Shown here: positions 8,337-17,355 of the stretch, piece after piece | Position numbering within the stretch: the stretch's first letter is position 1 | How the letters are laid out: every line of letters starts with the position of its first letter | Assembly: GCA_934216615.1 (NCBI GenBank) | Contig: CAKQCB010000002.1 | Coordinates: forward strand, 372,001 to 436,000 | Direction: 5' to 3' | Source: an uncultured Anaerolineae bacterium | Lineage (GTDB): Bacteria > Chloroflexota > Anaerolineae > Aggregatilineales > Phototrophicaceae | Length of the DNA: 64,000 bases | Program-made: the position numbers and the translations under genes | Notes under the pieces: generated by a model | Database searches by the model: none | Told to the model about the DNA's origin: nothing | The model's input: only the letters and a program-made list of their open reading frames with translations

Positions 8337-9536
8337 TCAAAAACCAGTTTGGGACAATTCCACACCTAAAAATGGAGAACCTGCCGTGAATACACTGTGT
8401 GCGTCTGCATCGTCATATAAAACGGTGAGCAAAAAAGCGGTGACATAGTGATTGGTGATCTCATGCGCTCTCTGCATATCCCAAACCAGATCGCTACATT
8501 TCGAGAACAAGCCCATATTCAATAACAACGTCGGGAAATACGAACAGTCCGTCACAAACAGATAATGCCCGCCGTTCTCGAACACCACAGACGCTTTTTG
8601 CTCATGCGGAAGCGCGTCATAGATCGGGTAAAAATGACCTTCCACAGGGAGCACCGCGTCCGCTGATCCAGTGAGCATCAAGGTGGGCAAGTCTAAGTGT
8701 GTGATGCCGATTTCACCAAACAAATCTTCGCTTGCAGGCGCTAGTGCAACCACCGCTTGGATGCGTGGATCAGTTGTTGCAGGCCATAATCCTTGAGGCA
8801 CTTCATCTAGACCGCGCAAGGTCGCGACTTCATCCAAACGCGGATAAATAGAACATCCTAAGCTGGCTTCAGGATCAGCCGTACAGCGCTCGGCAGAGGC
8901 ACTAAAATCCAGTTGCGCACCGCCAACTGCCAACGCGGTATATCCGCCAAAAGAATGCCCGCTCACGACCATACGTGACATATCCAACAGTTCGTATTGG
9001 GATTCAAATGGGTCGGCTTGGTCTAAAAACGTGATCAAGCGAAGCATCTCGAATGGGCGTGTGGCGAAGCTCTCTAATAACGCATCGTCGTTCAGCGCCC
9101 CACTAAGCGCGTCGAGCAAGGTATTTTTGGGATGATCAATCGCCACGACGACAAACCCATAAGAGGCCAAGTGTTCCGTCAAAAAGGTGCTTTGAAAACG
9201 GATGCCCCCACTTCCATGCGAAAAAAGAATCACAGGATATGGGCCACCGCTAAAATCCGGCTCAGCATCACGCAGAGCATTCCCTCTCATCGCCAAAATA
9301 CCCGCGCGGTATTCAGTTGTGACTTCGACCCCTTCAGGGTTCAGCGCCGGATACCAGATCATCACGGGCAGGGAATCAGATTCGTCTTCAATCAAAAATT
9401 CACGCACGCCCACGAGATACGGGCCAGCCTGTGCATAGCGGGGCGCATCCGGCCGTGGTTGGGCGTACACAGAGGATGTCAGTAAAAAGAGCGTGACCAC
9501 AAGAAACAATTTTTTCATCAACCGAAACGGGTTCAT
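8337..9536 (-). CDS. Exported alpha/beta hydrolase (PAF-acetylhydrolase/chlorophyllase-like)
   Basis: 399 aa. A signal peptide is present (MKKLFLVVTLFLLTSSVYA from residue 7), so it acts outside the membrane. The nucleophile elbow is GHSFGG (VVSGHSFGGYTALAVGG); an oxyanion segment ILFSHGSGG precedes it, and the acid (LTGSADAVLP) and His (ENGGHYLFV) follow in canonical order. Acidic D/E-rich loops and a Cys pair (CTADPEASLGC) fit a secreted esterase or lipase. The ATG at 9536 has AGAGG 4 bases upstream; ATG 9518 is an alternative. It is the first gene of a likely two-gene unit with the downstream GNAT gene. Confidence 0.8.
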   Translation of the reverse strand: MNPFRLMKKLFLVVTLFLLTSSVYAQPRPDAPRYAQAGPYLVGVREFLIEDESDSLPVMIWYPALNPEGVEVTTEYRAGILAMRGNALRDAEPDFSGGPYPVILFSHGSGGIRFQSTFLTEHLASYGFVVVAIDHPKNTLLDALSGALNDDALLESFATRPFEMLRLITFLDQADPFESQYELLDMSRMVVSGHSFGGYTALAVGGAQLDFSASAERCTADPEASLGCSIYPRLDEVATLRGLDEVPQGLWPATTDPRIQAVVALAPASEDLFGEIGITHLDLPTLMLTGSADAVLPVEGHFYPIYDALPHEQKASVVFENGGHYLFVTDCSYFPTLLLNMGLFSKCSDLVWDMQRAHEITNHYVTAFLLTVLYDDADAHSVFTAGSPFLGVELSQTGF

Positions 9537-9599
9537 CTCACCTCTGATTCAGGCGTTTTTCAAACAGATTATGATGATCATTTTGGGGGCAGGAAATCC

Positions 9600-9632
9600 T
9601 CTAGGATGCAATAAAATAATCTGCATCCTAGA
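9600..9632 (-). terminator. Hairpin after the hydantoinase gene
   Basis: TCTAGGATGCA and its exact complement around an 11-base loop, 15 bases past the hydantoinase stop codon. No T-run follows, so termination strength is uncertain. Confidence 0.45.
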
Positions 9633-9646
9633 AGAATGGGCATCGA

Positions 9647-11122
9647 TTAAATCACAGAGGCGTGAGGCTTACGGGCAACAAATTTTCCGCTGCCGTTTTC
9701 GCCAAACCATTCATCACCCTCAACCAATTTATGACCGCGTTGATAGACCATCACGGGCTTGCCCTTGACGGTCATGCCTTCGTAGACGTTGTAATCACAA
9801 CGCATGTGATGTGTCTGCGCGCTAATGGTATGTTCTTGGTTGGGGTCCCAAACCAGAATATCCGCATCTGCACCAACGGCAATCGTGCCTTTTTGTGGGT
9901 ACATACCAAATATCTTGGCGGGATTGGTCGCATTTAATTCTACAAAGCGGGTGGGCGAAATACGTCCGCCGTTGACCCCACCATCCCACATGACCATCAT
10001 ACGGTCTTCGATACCGGGCATGCCGTTGGGAATCTTGGCAAAATTGCCCAAGCCCAATTCTTTACCCGGCCGACGATAAGAGGGGTCCAACGCTTCGTAT
10101 TCGGCCCATGTCGCCGTTGGGTTTTCCGCGCGCCATTCTTGGAAAGGCCCGACGCCCCCTTCATACCAGAAGTCACAGTGATCGGTGCTCACCACTTGCA
10201 GGCGACCATCACGGACGGCCTTCCACAACACTTCTTGGTCATGCTTAGTGCGGATGGGGGGCGAACAAACAAATTTCGACCCTTCAAAACCCGGCAGCGC
10301 CAAGTTGTCTTCAACCGTGGTATAGAAATATTGCGTACAGGTTTCGCCCATCACAGGGAAACCGGCCTTGCGTCCGCGATCAATCGCGTCAACGGCGGGT
10401 TCACAAGTGACATGCACCACGTACAGAGAACAGCCCGTCAACCCTGACATGACGACCGCGCGGTTTGTCGCTTCGCCTTCGATTTCGGGTGGGCGCGATT
10501 GGGCATGGTATTTAGGATCAGTCTTGCCAGCGGCGATCAATGCAGGCGTGAGTTGGCTTTCCACGTCGCCGTTTTCTGCGTGTACCATGACGATCATGCC
10601 ATGTTCAGCGGCGACGCGCATAGCGCGGAATAACGTCCCATCATCCACTTGGAACACGTTCTTGTAAGCCATGAACAGTTTCAAACTGGTCACGCCTTCC
10701 TCTACTAATGAGGGGATTTCCGCCATCACTTCGTCGCGCAAATCGGTGATTGCCATGTGGAAACCATAATCAATTTGGGCGAGTTCGGCTTTTTTACGCC
10801 ATTCCACCAAACCATCATGGAGCGACCCGCCCTTGGGCTGAATCACAAAATCAATGTGCATCGTCGTACCGCCAAACGCGGCAGCTTTATGGCCGATATC
10901 AAAGTCGTCGTTGCTGTAGGTTCCGCCAAAGGCAAGGTCAAGATGGGTATGCACATCAATGCCACCGGGCATGAGATATTTCCCCGTACAATCCACCACG
11001 TCATGCCCTTCGGCGGGCAAGTCCTTGCCGATCAAGGTGATGACTTCGCCTTCGACCAAGACATCTGCTTGGAACATATCACTCGCTGTGATAACGGTTC
11101 CATTCTTAAATAACGTACTCAT
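9647..11122 (-). CDS. hydA: Dihydropyrimidinase / D-hydantoinase
   Basis: 491-aa amidohydrolase that opens cyclic diamides (dihydropyrimidines or hydantoins) in the cytoplasm. Metal ligands are visible: His58 and His60 in GGIDVHTHLD, the carbamylated Lys in TSLKLFMAYKN, His in MVHAENGD and in YVVHVTCEP, and Asp in STDHCDF. Length and order match the family. ATG 11122 has AAAGG 8 bases upstream; the in-frame GTG at 11128 is too close to that site. It is 23 bases downstream of the LLM oxidoreductase gene and is likely cotranscribed with it. Pyrimidine catabolism or hydantoin use is inferred; no beta-ureidopropionase or carbamoylase gene is present here. Confidence 0.93.
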   Translation of the reverse strand: MSTLFKNGTVITASDMFQADVLVEGEVITLIGKDLPAEGHDVVDCTGKYLMPGGIDVHTHLDLAFGGTYSNDDFDIGHKAAAFGGTTMHIDFVIQPKGGSLHDGLVEWRKKAELAQIDYGFHMAITDLRDEVMAEIPSLVEEGVTSLKLFMAYKNVFQVDDGTLFRAMRVAAEHGMIVMVHAENGDVESQLTPALIAAGKTDPKYHAQSRPPEIEGEATNRAVVMSGLTGCSLYVVHVTCEPAVDAIDRGRKAGFPVMGETCTQYFYTTVEDNLALPGFEGSKFVCSPPIRTKHDQEVLWKAVRDGRLQVVSTDHCDFWYEGGVGPFQEWRAENPTATWAEYEALDPSYRRPGKELGLGNFAKIPNGMPGIEDRMMVMWDGGVNGGRISPTRFVELNATNPAKIFGMYPQKGTIAVGADADILVWDPNQEHTISAQTHHMRCDYNVYEGMTVKGKPVMVYQRGHKLVEGDEWFGENGSGKFVARKPHASVI

Positions 11123-11145
11123 AATCACAACCTTTTTGAAATCAC

Positions 11146-12153
11146 TTAAGCGAAATGAGGCAGAATGTGTTTGCCGTATTCTTCAACAATACGTTCTTCA
11201 TCGCCACACATCAAGTAGATATTAAACTGCGTCACGCCGATGCGTTCCAATTCCTTCAGCTTTTCAACATGCGCTTCCACGGGGCCGAGGATGCCAAAGC
11301 TGTCGATGATGTCTTCGCTAATGAACCCTAAATGATCGGCATCCTTGTCCGCATGGTGACGGTAATCGTAACCTTTACGCCCTTCTACGTACTTGGTCAA
11401 GCGTTCTGGCACACTTTGACCTGTATTTCCGTAACGTTCAACCAGATCAGCAACATGATTGCCGACCATCGCAGGGAACCAGCGGGTTTGTTCGCGGGCT
11501 GTCTTCATGTCGCCCACCCACACAGGCGCGGCGGACATCACTTGGAAATTGCTCATGTCTTTGCCGGACGCTTTGCCCGCTTCTAAGGCTTGCGACGAGA
11601 ACCATTCCACTAACCATGTATCGGCCAATTGAATGATCAGGCCTTCGCTGTGTTGACCTGCGGCGGCTAAGGCTTTAGGGCCGTAAGCGGCGATCCATAT
11701 CGGCAGGTCATAGCCGGGCGCCCAAGGAATTTGAGTTTCGATCTGTTCACCATCCCATTCATAACGAACGGTATCACCCTTCACCATCCCCTTGAGCGCG
11801 TGGCCAAATTCAACCATACGGTCAATGGTCAATGGCTTGCGCCCTAAAACACGCCGAGAGCTGTCCCCACGTCCAACGCCAATATCAAGACGGTTTCCAC
11901 TTTGAACACATAAGGTTGCGTATAAGCTGGCCGCAACAGACCATTCACGGACGCCCGGGTTGGTCACACAGGGGCCAAACCGCATGGTGCTGGTGTGTTC
12001 CATACACATCGCCATCGTGGCATAACAATCGCGCCAGAGGACGTGTGAATCAAACAACCAAGTGGTTTTAAAACCTGCTTGTTCTGCTAATTTGCATAAG
12101 TTCACTGTTCGCTTAGGGTCAATATCGCCCTTAAAAGTGATTGCAAAATCCAT
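11146..12153 (-). CDS. LLM-class flavin/F420-dependent oxidoreductase
   Basis: 335-aa TIM-barrel enzyme of the bacterial luciferase-like family. N-terminal DFAITFKGDIDP, then WLFDSHVLWRDCYATMA, the cofactor-site stretch FGPCVTNPGVREWSVAAS, and RLDIGVGRGDSSRRVLG are typical of the branch related to methylene-tetrahydromethanopterin reductase. F420 or FMN is the likely cofactor. ATG 12153 has AAGGAG 9 bases upstream; the upstream TTG lies inside that site. It is first in a unit with the hydantoinase. I infer a catabolic route for a cyclic nitrogen compound, with this enzyme doing a redox step before or after ring opening. Confidence 0.85.
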   Translation of the reverse strand: MDFAITFKGDIDPKRTVNLCKLAEQAGFKTTWLFDSHVLWRDCYATMAMCMEHTSTMRFGPCVTNPGVREWSVAASLYATLCVQSGNRLDIGVGRGDSSRRVLGRKPLTIDRMVEFGHALKGMVKGDTVRYEWDGEQIETQIPWAPGYDLPIWIAAYGPKALAAAGQHSEGLIIQLADTWLVEWFSSQALEAGKASGKDMSNFQVMSAAPVWVGDMKTAREQTRWFPAMVGNHVADLVERYGNTGQSVPERLTKYVEGRKGYDYRHHADKDADHLGFISEDIIDSFGILGPVEAHVEKLKELERIGVTQFNIYLMCGDEERIVEEYGKHILPHFA

Positions 12154-12403
12154 AATGGGGAACTCCTTCAATCAAAAAAATTAAAGAATAAAAATTTACG
12201 ATACTGTGAATGAGCGTGAGAAACAGGTGATTTATTCAACAAAATTTAGAGCAATCTTTTGAGTAATTCATTTAGCAAAAGATTCTCACAAGCTCATCAC
12301 AACCAGACCGCTATATAATGCGATTATAACGCTCTCACAAAATCAGCAAGTAATTCTTCTAAAACGGTTTGGAAAATCACCTCATCTTAGGGAAGCGACA
12401 GCG

Positions 12404-13198
12404 ATGGATTTGAACAGCATACGCGCCAAGTTTAACAAGGAACAACGTTTTGAGGCCCATTTTTACGGTCAGCGCAGGGAAGTCGGCCCGTACACCGTAC
12501 GCCATTTTGCTAATGACAAAGCACGTCGCAACTTCATCGTCTGGTCAAATTTACAAGATGCGCCGAACATCGACGAAGCTATTGACCAAGAACTGGACGA
12601 GTTACGCCAAACCGAACAAGCCTTAGAATGGAAAGTCTACTGCTATGATTTCCCAATTGACCTTGTAGAACGTCTGCAAAAACGCGGGCTTGAGGCCGAA
12701 GAAGTCGAAGCCATCATGATCTTAGAATTTGCGACCGCGCCCCGCGTGCTCACTCAACCTGTGCGCCATGATATTCGTCGTCTCACCCACCCTGATCAAT
12801 TACAAGACCTGCTGTTCATCATGCGAGAAGTCTGGGACAGTGATTTTGAATGGCTCGTCCCACGTTTGAGCGAAAGGATGGAACACACCTACGAGGAACA
12901 CCCGATTTATATCGCTTATGTGGACAATGAACCTGCTGCTACCGCATGGATGACCTTTCATGAAGGCAGTCAATTCGCGGGCTTATGGGGCGGTTCTACG
13001 CGGAAAAAATTCCGAGGACAGGGACTCTATACTTCGTTAATTGCCACGCGCCTGCAAGAAGCACAAGCGCGTGGCGGGGTTCATTATTTTATGATTGATG
13101 CCAGTTCGATGAGCCGTCCCATTTTAGAGAAACTCAACTTCCACCTCATCGGCTTTTCAACGCCATGTGTAATGCAAGCCTCATCAACGTCGGGTTAG
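12404..13198 (+). CDS. GNAT acetyltransferase with N-terminal extension
   Basis: 264 aa. The first ~125 residues are charged and of unknown fold (perhaps a second, degenerate GNAT half); the C-terminal half is a GNAT domain with the acetyl-CoA loop KFRGQGLYTSLIA preceded by GLWGGST. The acceptor is not predictable. ATG at 12404 follows GGGAAG. TATAAT at 12314-12319 may be its -10 box. Its stop overlaps the stop of the convergent exported protein by 3 bases, so the two share the 3' end with no terminator between. Confidence 0.75.
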   Translation: MDLNSIRAKFNKEQRFEAHFYGQRREVGPYTVRHFANDKARRNFIVWSNLQDAPNIDEAIDQELDELRQTEQALEWKVYCYDFPIDLVERLQKRGLEAEEVEAIMILEFATAPRVLTQPVRHDIRRLTHPDQLQDLLFIMREVWDSDFEWLVPRLSERMEHTYEEHPIYIAYVDNEPAATAWMTFHEGSQFAGLWGGSTRKKFRGQGLYTSLIATRLQEAQARGGVHYFMIDASSMSRPILEKLNFHLIGFSTPCVMQASSTSG

Positions 13199-14406
13199 TT
13201 TGATGAAGCGAATGGCGGGAACGTTGTTTCGGTGATTCCGTCATCGGCCAAGACGAACGTCCAGTTGCTGGCTAAATCGGTCGATTCCCAAATACGGGTT
13301 GAAGTCCCACCCACATGCTCATCGAGGGTATAGCCTGTGTCCATACGATATCGGAGCGCTAACCAACCGGTGTTTGTGCCGATGATGTTCAGGAAGCCGT
13401 TTGAATCACTTTCGGCTAACTCGCTCACTTGTCCATCACGGCCGATGCGCACCCAATGAGAGAGGAATTCCATCGTCTCCATCGACTCATCAAAGCCTTG
13501 GACGAGATGCGCCGCGACGGCTTGACCGCCATCAATAAAGCGAATTTCTTGTAAAACCCATTCCCCTTCATGGTGAATCGTGATGGGTTCTTGTCCGAAG
13601 ATGCGGCTCATCACCACATTATTAGCGGCGGTTGGCCCCATCGGCACTGCATAAGGCAGATTTGGGTCTTGGGTGATATAGACCAGTTCATTGTTTTCAG
13701 CTAAATAAGCGTGGAAGAATGTATCCCATTCAGGAGTATGGACGAGGGTTTGCGCCGTCAGGTCCCACGTATAGGCAGGCCATTCGTTGGGAATTCCCGT
13801 CGCATAAGGCAGAAGCGAGAAAATCATCTGGTCGCCTTGCCAGTTGTAGATATACGCGATCACGCTGGATTCTACAGCAGGTTCTAACGCGCCGATTTCT
13901 GGACTTTCAGGCGTGAGCACATGGGTGACTGCGCCCGTCGTGGCATCCCGCACTTGGAGTTCCCATGCAGGCAAAGCGGTATCCGCTTCTGTGTCGCCCG
14001 CAAAATAGCGGATCAACGCCACCGCAATAGATGTCCCCTCCGCATTGATTGCGGTACGGCATCCCATAATCGTGCCTAAATTTTCGGTGTAAATTTGTGA
14101 TCCATCATTCACATTACGAATGTAAAGATTCGCCACCGACGCACTGCCATCGGTTGGATAGTCGATCACACAATAGGCCATTTGGTCGCCAGAGGCGGAA
14201 AAAACCCCATCAACGTTGCCAATGTACTGATTTTCCGAAATGCCAAGTGTGGGCAGTTCTTCGCTACTGCTGGCGCTCACACGCCAAATATCGCCCGTCA
14301 TGCTGTCGATCATATACCCAAACCAACCTGCATCTTGGGCATAAGAGGCAGTGGCGCCGAACACCAATATAAAACTTGATACCAGCATCAAGACATATTT
14401 TTTCAT
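13195..14406 (-). CDS. Exported protein, probable WD40/TolB-like beta-propeller
   Basis: 403 aa with a clear signal peptide (MKKYVLMLVSSFILVFGATASYA). The mature part is all-beta in character with recurring segments such as SASGDQMAYCVID, NAEGTSIAVALI and SSVIAYIYNWQGD, which resemble propeller blades. No catalytic motif is seen. ATG 14406 has AAGGA 10 bases upstream; the frame is open to 14448 but without a site there. Function unknown. It is a single-gene unit convergent with the GNAT gene. Confidence 0.65.
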   Translation of the reverse strand: MKKYVLMLVSSFILVFGATASYAQDAGWFGYMIDSMTGDIWRVSASSSEELPTLGISENQYIGNVDGVFSASGDQMAYCVIDYPTDGSASVANLYIRNVNDGSQIYTENLGTIMGCRTAINAEGTSIAVALIRYFAGDTEADTALPAWELQVRDATTGAVTHVLTPESPEIGALEPAVESSVIAYIYNWQGDQMIFSLLPYATGIPNEWPAYTWDLTAQTLVHTPEWDTFFHAYLAENNELVYITQDPNLPYAVPMGPTAANNVVMSRIFGQEPITIHHEGEWVLQEIRFIDGGQAVAAHLVQGFDESMETMEFLSHWVRIGRDGQVSELAESDSNGFLNIIGTNTGWLALRYRMDTGYTLDEHVGGTSTRIWESTDLASNWTFVLADDGITETTFPPFASSN

Positions 14407-14428
14407 CGGTTTACAATCCTTGTCATTA

Positions 14429-14465
14429 CAAAAAACACCCAATCTCATACTACTTGATTGGGTGT
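14429..14465 (-). terminator. Intrinsic terminator after the anchored lipoprotein gene
   Basis: ACACCCAATC and its complement around an 11-base loop; read on the minus strand the stem is followed by six T. It ends the 14525-15358 gene and separates it from the next gene on the same strand. Confidence 0.8.
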
Positions 14466-14524
14466 CTGTCTGCTGGTCGAAAAGCCGACGATACAGGAAT
14501 TTATTACGAGATACTCATCATTCG

Positions 14525-15358
14525 CTAACGTCTACGACGACGGCGAGTGATATAAGCAAATAAGATGATGATGGGGACAACACAACACAACACTTGCCCC
14601 ATAAACCCGCCCTGTGTCCCTGCCAGTGCCCACATGCTGGTTGCGGCTTGAGATACAAAGCTGAAGAAGTTCGTGAACAAGGGGGATAAGACCGTTGTGA
14701 AAAAGTCATTCGTCACATTCTGGATTTGCCCTGTCGGGATCGTGAAGGTGACTGAACCGTTCGGCCCGGGCGTCGCGGCAAACAACGGCGATGAGGTTGA
14801 AATCCCGCTCACAACACCGCCCCCTGTACCGGGTTGGGTGGGGATTAAAACAATACCCGATGCTTGGGTGGGTGACGTCGATGAAAGCACACTGCCATTC
14901 CCCATTTGAATCGCTAATAACGCTTGTTGGGTGGCGGCAATCGCGGCATCAATAGAGGTTGAAGTGGGCAGTGCCGCAAACGGATTTTGTGACTGTGCGC
15001 CCGCGTTGATCGTCGGGACTTGCACAATCGGCTGTGACGTTGGAATGAGCGTTGTCGTCGGCGGTAGGTTGCCGTTCGTATTCGTGGTATTTGTAGTCGT
15101 GTTGGTCGTGGTGTTGATCACACTCGGGTTATTGAGCACAGGTGGCAACCCATAGGCAACACGCGGTAAGCTCATATCAATAAATAATGGCGTGACGGTC
15201 GCTGCTACATGCGGTAGGGGTACACCGCCAATGATACTTGTATTAGCAATCACTTCGCTAAGATTCTGTGGGGTGGGTGTTGCCGTAGTCGTAAATGAAC
15301 AGGCAATGCTAGCAATGAAGACCCCAAACAGCGCAATGAAAATGCGTAGTTTTCTCAT
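14525..15358 (-). CDS. Lipoprotein with a second, C-terminal membrane anchor
   Basis: 277 aa, function unknown. The signal peptide ends in a lipobox, IASIAC with Cys20, so the N terminus should be lipidated. The middle is low-complexity, Thr/Asn/Pro/Gly-rich (a TNTTTNTTNT tract and VLIPTQPGTGGG). The C terminus is a hydrophobic helix (QVLCCVVPIIILFAYI) followed by six Arg, the last residues. The protein is thus tethered at both ends with a flexible extracytoplasmic loop. ATG 15358 has GAGGG upstream. The tail resembles a sorting-type signal in layout (helix plus Arg), but no LPXTG-like motif precedes it. Confidence 0.65.
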   Translation of the reverse strand: MRKLRIFIALFGVFIASIACSFTTTATPTPQNLSEVIANTSIIGGVPLPHVAATVTPLFIDMSLPRVAYGLPPVLNNPSVINTTTNTTTNTTNTNGNLPPTTTLIPTSQPIVQVPTINAGAQSQNPFAALPTSTSIDAAIAATQQALLAIQMGNGSVLSSTSPTQASGIVLIPTQPGTGGGVVSGISTSSPLFAATPGPNGSVTFTIPTGQIQNVTNDFFTTVLSPLFTNFFSFVSQAATSMWALAGTQGGFMGQVLCCVVPIIILFAYITRRRRRR

Positions 15359-15533
15359 GTCCCTCAACTCTCGTGCGGTGATGTCAGCGCAATCCAAATT
15401 GTATTGTACATGTTCCCATTCAGATTGCCTATTTTTTTGACACAATTCTTAAAAGCACACATGATTTTATCGTGAGATTGATCTCTTAATCTTATAATCA
15501 AATTCTATTTTCTAGCGATTAAGGACATGACCT

Positions 15534-16058
15534 ATGTTGAACACGCCTCAAAATGACGAATACAGTCTATTTTATCAAGGATATATTGATCGGTTCCCGC
15601 AAGGAACTGACCTTTTTGCGGTTTGGCAACGACAAGCAGATGAGCTGGCCGAGTTAGTCGGGAAGCTTTCAGAAACCGATGCCGGCACACGCCCATCCCC
15701 CAACGAATGGAGCGTGAAAGAAGTTATAGGGCATATTTGTGATACCGAACGTGTGATGGCGTACCGCGCCCTATGGATTGCCCGAAACAGCAAAACCCAA
15801 CTGCCCGTCTTCAACCAAGATGATTTTGTGAATGCGACGGATTTTAATGCGCGTAGTATCTCGAATTTAGTCGATGAATTTTGCGCGCAACGGCAAGCCA
15901 ATGTGCTGACCTTCACCAGTTTGAGCGAAACTGAAATTGACCGACGGGGGACAACCAGCGGCGGTAGCGCGATGAGCGTCCGCGCCTTGTTGTTCATCAT
16001 TGCGGGGCATGTCGAGCATCATATTGAGAGTTTAAAAACCGATTATCATCTTGGCTAG
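15534..16058 (+). CDS. DinB-like superfamily protein
   Basis: 174-aa four-helix-bundle protein of the DinB/YfiT class. The metal-binding His pattern is present: His in EVIGHICDTER and the C-terminal pair in GHVEHHIESL. PSPNEWSVKEV is the usual DinB_2 opening of the second helix. Family members are metal-dependent and include thiol transferases, but most are uncharacterised. ATG 15534 has AAGGA 8 bases upstream; a TATAAT box lies about 40 bases upstream. Its stop overlaps that of the convergent MFS gene. Confidence 0.85.
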   Translation: MLNTPQNDEYSLFYQGYIDRFPQGTDLFAVWQRQADELAELVGKLSETDAGTRPSPNEWSVKEVIGHICDTERVMAYRALWIARNSKTQLPVFNQDDFVNATDFNARSISNLVDEFCAQRQANVLTFTSLSETEIDRRGTTSGGSAMSVRALLFIIAGHVEHHIESLKTDYHLG

Positions 16059-17263
16059 TCAGCCGATGCCGTCGCTTCAACAAGAGGGTGATCTGTGCGC
16101 CGTTTCGACATCCACAACAACCCTTGATACAAGCCTAACATGAGCGCGATTGAGATGAAGATAATCGGGATGATCGCCTCTAATGAGACTTGTTCAGCCA
16201 CATAACCAGCAAAGGCGGGTATTAAAGCGATGCCCGCCCCTGCCCCCGCCACCTGAAAACTGATGGCATGGGTGGCGTGCGCCGCCCCCACGCGCTGAGG
16301 GGTGAGCGAAATCATCACAGGGAAGATGGGTGCTTGGGCAAAGCCTAACAGGGTTAAGCCCGCAAACCCGACCCATTCCGTAGGGTTCCACCACATCATC
16401 CCCGCGCCGACCAACGCGCCCATAATGCAGACTTGAAGCAATTTATTCGGGTTCACACGGTTGATGATGAACCCAAAGAAGATTCTTCCGATGGTAAAAC
16501 TCGCGGCATAAACACTCACCCACTGCGCCGCGACCACTTCATGGATGCCCCGCCCATCGGTATAGACGGAAAAAATCCAGTTTCCGGGCGTGGTTTCACT
16601 GCCCGCCGTGAAGAAGAAAAACAGCATCATCAACCAAATGATGGGCAGGCGTAATGTCGCTTTGATGCTGGTGCCCATCCCATGTTGAACGGCAGAACCG
16701 CGCATCGTTCGCGGGTTGCTCCACCATGCCCGTGTCAGAAGGATCGCAAGCAAAATCACGGCGGCGGCGATGCTCACCACAAGATAGCCGTAACGCCACG
16801 AAAGTTCCGCCGAAAATATCGACTGCATCAATAAGGGGGTGAGGGTGAACCCCACGCCGAACGCAGCATGAAGCCAATTCATCGCGCGGTTGCCGTAATT
16901 TTGGGCGACATAGGTATTCATGCCTGCGTCGAGCAAACTTCCGCCCGCCCCATTGAGGACGACTACCACGACGAAGATCAACCATGTTTGTGCGTTACTT
17001 AAGACAAAGAGGCACACCGTCAAAATGAACAGAGCGGAAGCCAACACGCGACTGAACCCGAAGCGTTGAGCAAGCGCACCCGTATAAAAACTGGCAATCA
17101 GCGAAGCGACGGTGCTGGGCAATAAAATATCGGCCTGCGCCGATAGGGGAATTTGAAATTCAATTTGGAGTGACGGCCATACCAGCCCTAAGAGGCCGTA
17201 GGACATCCCCAGCACAATAAAACTCAGGTAACTGAGGATGATAATTGTAAAGCGTTTGGACAT
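16055..17263 (-). CDS. MFS transporter (FucP/sugar-porter-like)
   Basis: 402 aa with about 12 hydrophobic helices. Loop 2-3 carries ALAQRFGFSRVLASALFI, and helix 4-5 carries LNGAGGSLLDAGMNTYVAQ and MNWLHAAFGVGFTLTPLLM, a pattern seen in FucP/YbjJ-like members. Substrate unknown. ATG 17263 has AAAGG 5-6 bases upstream. It is monocistronic, convergent with the DinB-like gene. Confidence 0.85.
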   Translation of the reverse strand: MSKRFTIIILSYLSFIVLGMSYGLLGLVWPSLQIEFQIPLSAQADILLPSTVASLIASFYTGALAQRFGFSRVLASALFILTVCLFVLSNAQTWLIFVVVVVLNGAGGSLLDAGMNTYVAQNYGNRAMNWLHAAFGVGFTLTPLLMQSIFSAELSWRYGYLVVSIAAAVILLAILLTRAWWSNPRTMRGSAVQHGMGTSIKATLRLPIIWLMMLFFFFTAGSETTPGNWIFSVYTDGRGIHEVVAAQWVSVYAASFTIGRIFFGFIINRVNPNKLLQVCIMGALVGAGMMWWNPTEWVGFAGLTLLGFAQAPIFPVMISLTPQRVGAAHATHAISFQVAGAGAGIALIPAFAGYVAEQVSLEAIIPIIFISIALMLGLYQGLLWMSKRRTDHPLVEATASAD

Positions 17264-17355
17264 GATGACCTTTTATCACTGCGCAGTTTTTCTGGAGGAT
17301 ATAGTAAACCATTCCGCAGTGAATATCACTAGCACCAAGGTTAGTCGGGGAAAAT

